Shown: in pieces, positions 16,872 to 18,615 of the stretch | Layout: every line of letters begins with the position of its first letter | Position numbering within the stretch: the first letter of the stretch is position 1 | Origin: an uncultured Alphaproteobacteria bacterium | GTDB lineage: Bacteria; Pseudomonadota; Alphaproteobacteria; Paracaedibacterales; CAIULA01 | Reading direction: 5' to 3' | Assembly: GCA_903905285.1 (NCBI GenBank) | Contig: CAIVFQ010000042.1 | Span: forward strand, 1-18,615 | Length of the DNA: 18,615 nt | Position numbers and translations under genes: made by a program | The notes under the pieces: model-generated | What the model saw: only the letters and a program-made list of their open reading frames with translations | Told to the model about the DNA's origin: nothing | The model's database searches: none

Positions 16872-17488
16872 TTCAATCTCGCTTCCAAACTTTTTACAGC
16901 AGCCACTGTCAAAATAACTTTATCTTTGCGAAGAATATCGTAAACGTTCGCACCAATCTGCGGCAGAATATCGATCTTCTCCAAGTTCGCAATCGCCTTT
17001 AGCATATTCGCATCAACTTGATCTGCGTCAATTAACAGCGCCGAAGCTCCGTTTAAATATTTAAAATACTGCAAAGCGAACTGAGTTTTTGCATTCTCAA
17101 GGTTAAGATCATCAACAACAATCAGATCTCCACTTTGAACCTTGGCAGATAAAGCCATCTTCAAACCCAGTTTACGAACTTTCTTCTGCAAATCATAGCT
17201 GTGATCACGAACAACGGGTCCGAATATAATACCACCGCCGCGGAACTGTGCCCCACGTCTGCTACCATGACGTGCGCCACCAGTACCTTTTTGACGGTAC
17301 ATCTTTTTCGTTGTACCTCTAACATCGCCAATTTCTTTGGTTTTGTGGGTTCCCGCTTGGCGCTTTGCCAATTGCCAGGTTACCACTCTTGCCAAAATAT
17401 CTTGACGGGCTTCTAGACCAAACACAGATTCTTCGAGGTCAATCTCAGTACTTGATTTTTTATTATTTGTAACAACTGTTAATTTCAT
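16868..17488 (-). CDS. rplD: 50S ribosomal protein L4
   Basis: L4 reaches the exit tunnel through its long loop. In E. coli it also represses the S10 operon. The product is 206 residues from the ATG at 17488, which follows a GAAG. A GTG six codons upstream (17506) gives 212 residues but has no ribosome binding site and adds an unconserved MCGLKK. The loop region RGTTKKMYRQKGTGGARHGSRRGAQFRGGG (about 58-87) is canonical. The C-terminal half has the usual L4 pattern ending AAVKSLEARL. No S10 leader can be assessed because the operon start lies outside the window. Confidence 0.96.
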   Translation of the reverse strand: MKLTVVTNNKKSSTEIDLEESVFGLEARQDILARVVTWQLAKRQAGTHKTKEIGDVRGTTKKMYRQKGTGGARHGSRRGAQFRGGGIIFGPVVRDHSYDLQKKVRKLGLKMALSAKVQSGDLIVVDDLNLENAKTQFALQYFKYLNGASALLIDADQVDANMLKAIANLEKIDILPQIGANVYDILRKDKVILTVAAVKSLEARLK

Positions 17489-17515
17489 TTTCTTCAAACC
17501 ACACACTACTTAAAC

Positions 17516-18166
17516 TTAGCTTGCTGACTGCTTTTTAATCGCATCACGCACATAAAGAAGACTTTTTTTAGCTCCTGGAACGCTTCCCTTAACGAAAAGC
17601 AAACCTCGTTCACTATCAATCGAATGAATGCTTAAGTTTAACTTTGTTACACGTCTTGCCCCCATGTGTCCAGCCATTTTTTTGTTTTTGAACACTTTTC
17701 CAGGATCTTGACGGTTACCAGTAGAACCATGACTCCGGTGAGAAACGGAAACACCGTGAGTTGCCCTCAATCCACCGAAGTGATGGCGCTTCATGGCTCC
17801 GGCAAAGCCTTTACCAATACTAACACCTGTGACATCAATATATTGATCAGCAACAAAGTGGGTGGCGTCTAACTTCTCACCAACAGCCAGCACGTTAGCG
17901 GCATCCACGCGGAATTCTTTTAAGAATTTGCAAGGCTCTAACTCTTGTTTGGCAAAATAACCACGCAAGGGCTTACTAACTTTACTGGCGGCGACTGTAC
18001 GACATCCAATTTGAACTGCATTATATCCATCTACAGATTCAGTTCTCTGTGCAATGACCGTGCAAGTTTCAACTTTCAACACGGTAACGGGAATCTGCGT
18101 ACCATTAGCGGTAAAGATCTGCGTCATCCCAATTTTTTCTGCAATTAATCCTGTTCTCATTTTCAT
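17516..18166 (-). CDS. rplC: 50S ribosomal protein L3
   Basis: L3 is one of two assembly-initiator proteins and extends a loop to the peptidyl transferase centre. The 216-residue product starts [18 protein letters not shown]. It contains the [23 protein letters not shown] segment (about 128-150), followed by [19 protein letters not shown]. Gln153 corresponds to the glutamine methylated by PrmB in E. coli. AGGAA precedes the first ATG at suitable spacing. It lies six bases after rpsJ. Confidence 0.98.
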   Translation of the reverse strand: MKMRTGLIAEKIGMTQIFTANGTQIPVTVLKVETCTVIAQRTESVDGYNAVQIGCRTVAASKVSKPLRGYFAKQELEPCKFLKEFRVDAANVLAVGEKLDATHFVADQYIDVTGVSIGKGFAGAMKRHHFGGLRATHGVSVSHRSHGSTGNRQDPGKVFKNKKMAGHMGARRVTKLNLSIHSIDSERGLLFVKGSVPGAKKSLLYVRDAIKKQSAS

Positions 18167-18172
18167 AGGTTC

Positions 18173-18481
18173 CTACAATTTAATTTCCACATCGACCCCT
18201 GAAGCTAAATCCAGCTTCATCAGGGCATCTACTGTTTGCGGCAACCAGTCCACAATATCGATCAAACGCTTATGCGTACGAATTTCGAACTGCTCACGCG
18301 ACTTTTTATCAATATGCGGTGAACGGTTCACCGTAAATTTTTGGTTGCTCGTAGGAATTGGAATAGGCCCACGGACTCGCGCACCCGTCCGTTTGGCTGT
18401 ATTCACAATTTCTTTCACCGATTGATCGAGCAATCGATGATCGTAAGCTTTTAACTTGATTCTTATATTTTGAGTTTCCAT
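18173..18481 (-). CDS. rpsJ: 30S ribosomal protein S10
   Basis: S10 is a small-subunit head protein that is also, as NusE, part of transcription antitermination complexes. The 102-residue product starts [20 protein letters not shown] and has the signature [22 protein letters not shown] (about 35-56), then the canonical C-terminal [25 protein letters not shown]. It follows tuf by only 11 bases, so no separate S10 promoter fits there. Confidence 0.98.
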   Translation of the reverse strand: METQNIRIKLKAYDHRLLDQSVKEIVNTAKRTGARVRGPIPIPTSNQKFTVNRSPHIDKKSREQFEIRTHKRLIDIVDWLPQTVDALMKLDLASGVDVEIKL

Positions 18482-18492
18482 TATACTTTCTC

Positions 18493-18615
18493 TTATTTCA
18501 CGATTTGAGAGACGACACCAGAACCGACGGTGCGACCACCTTCACGAATGGCAAAGCGTAAGCCTTCATCCATCGCAATCGGCGCAATCAATTCAACTGT
18601 TATCGCTATGTTGTC
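18493..18615 (-). CDS. tuf: Elongation factor Tu, partial (C-terminal 40 residues)
   Basis: The last 40 codons and the stop of EF-Tu, the GTPase that delivers aminoacyl-tRNA to the ribosome, run in from the right edge. The segment belongs to domain III and contains [19 protein letters not shown] and the hallmark ending [13 protein letters not shown]. The gene lies directly upstream of rpsJ, as in the common fusA-tuf-rpsJ order of proteobacteria. Only the tail is visible, so copy number and the start cannot be judged. Confidence 0.96.
   Translation of the reverse strand, partial: DNIAITVELIAPIAMDEGLRFAIREGGRTVGSGVVSQIVK

Noticed and set aside
16868..17506. The GTG start at 17506 for rplD
   Set aside because: It has no ribosome binding site and adds an unconserved MCGLKK. 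The ATG at 17488 follows a GAAG and matches the usual L4 start.
1..18615. CRISPR arrays, tRNA or rRNA genes, insertion sequences, defence islands
   Set aside because: No regularly spaced repeats, cloverleaf, transposase or terminal inverted repeats were seen. Nearly all sequence is accounted for by conserved genes.

Overview
This window looks like a chromosomal stretch from an AT-rich alphaproteobacterium. The evidence is: adk lies between secY and rpsM; rpmJ and rpsD are absent from the spc and alpha blocks; tuf sits directly before rpsJ; a COQ9-family gene is present; and there is a ybgC-tolQ-tolR group. An AT-rich genome with an exported, unrecognised protein would fit a host-associated lineage such as Holosporales, but that placement is inference from the sequence alone.

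Reading leftwards from the right edge, positions 18615-4928 on the minus strand hold one unbroken run of 28 genes: the end of tuf, then the S10 block (rpsJ-rplC-rplD-rplW-rplB-rpsS-rplV-rpsC-rplP-rpmC-rpsQ), the spc block (rplN-rplX-rplE-rpsN-rpsH-rplF-rplR-rpsE-rpmD-rplO-secY), adk, and the alpha block (rpsM-rpsK-rpoA-rplQ). Gaps are at most 44 bases and several genes overlap or abut. I see no internal terminator, so the run probably behaves as one long transcription unit supplying ribosomal proteins, the Sec channel, adenylate kinase and RNA polymerase alpha. A stem followed by nine T residues lies after rplQ.

Converging on it from the left is a two-gene plus-strand unit (3415-4853). It encodes a periplasmic metal-binding protein of the ZnuA/TroA/MntA cluster whose end overlaps the start of a COQ9-family ubiquinone-biosynthesis protein by 16 bases. 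No metal-transporter permease or ATPase is present in the window.

Divergent from that unit, on the minus strand, is an exported protein I do not recognise (3170-1792). Its reading frame breaks about three quarters of the way along, so it is annotated as a frameshifted gene. Next come ybgC, tolQ and the start of tolR, the cell-envelope Tol-Pal energising module. TolR carries a Pro/Lys-rich tail beyond the usual end of the family and runs off the left edge. The roughly 245-base divergent intergenic region (3171-3414) holds candidate promoter and operator sequences.

No CRISPR array, tRNA, rRNA, insertion sequence or recognisable defence system was seen. Most of the window is ordinary and highly conserved. 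The parts worth a second look are the frameshifted exported protein, the odd start of the metal-binding protein, its pairing with COQ9, and the TolR tail.
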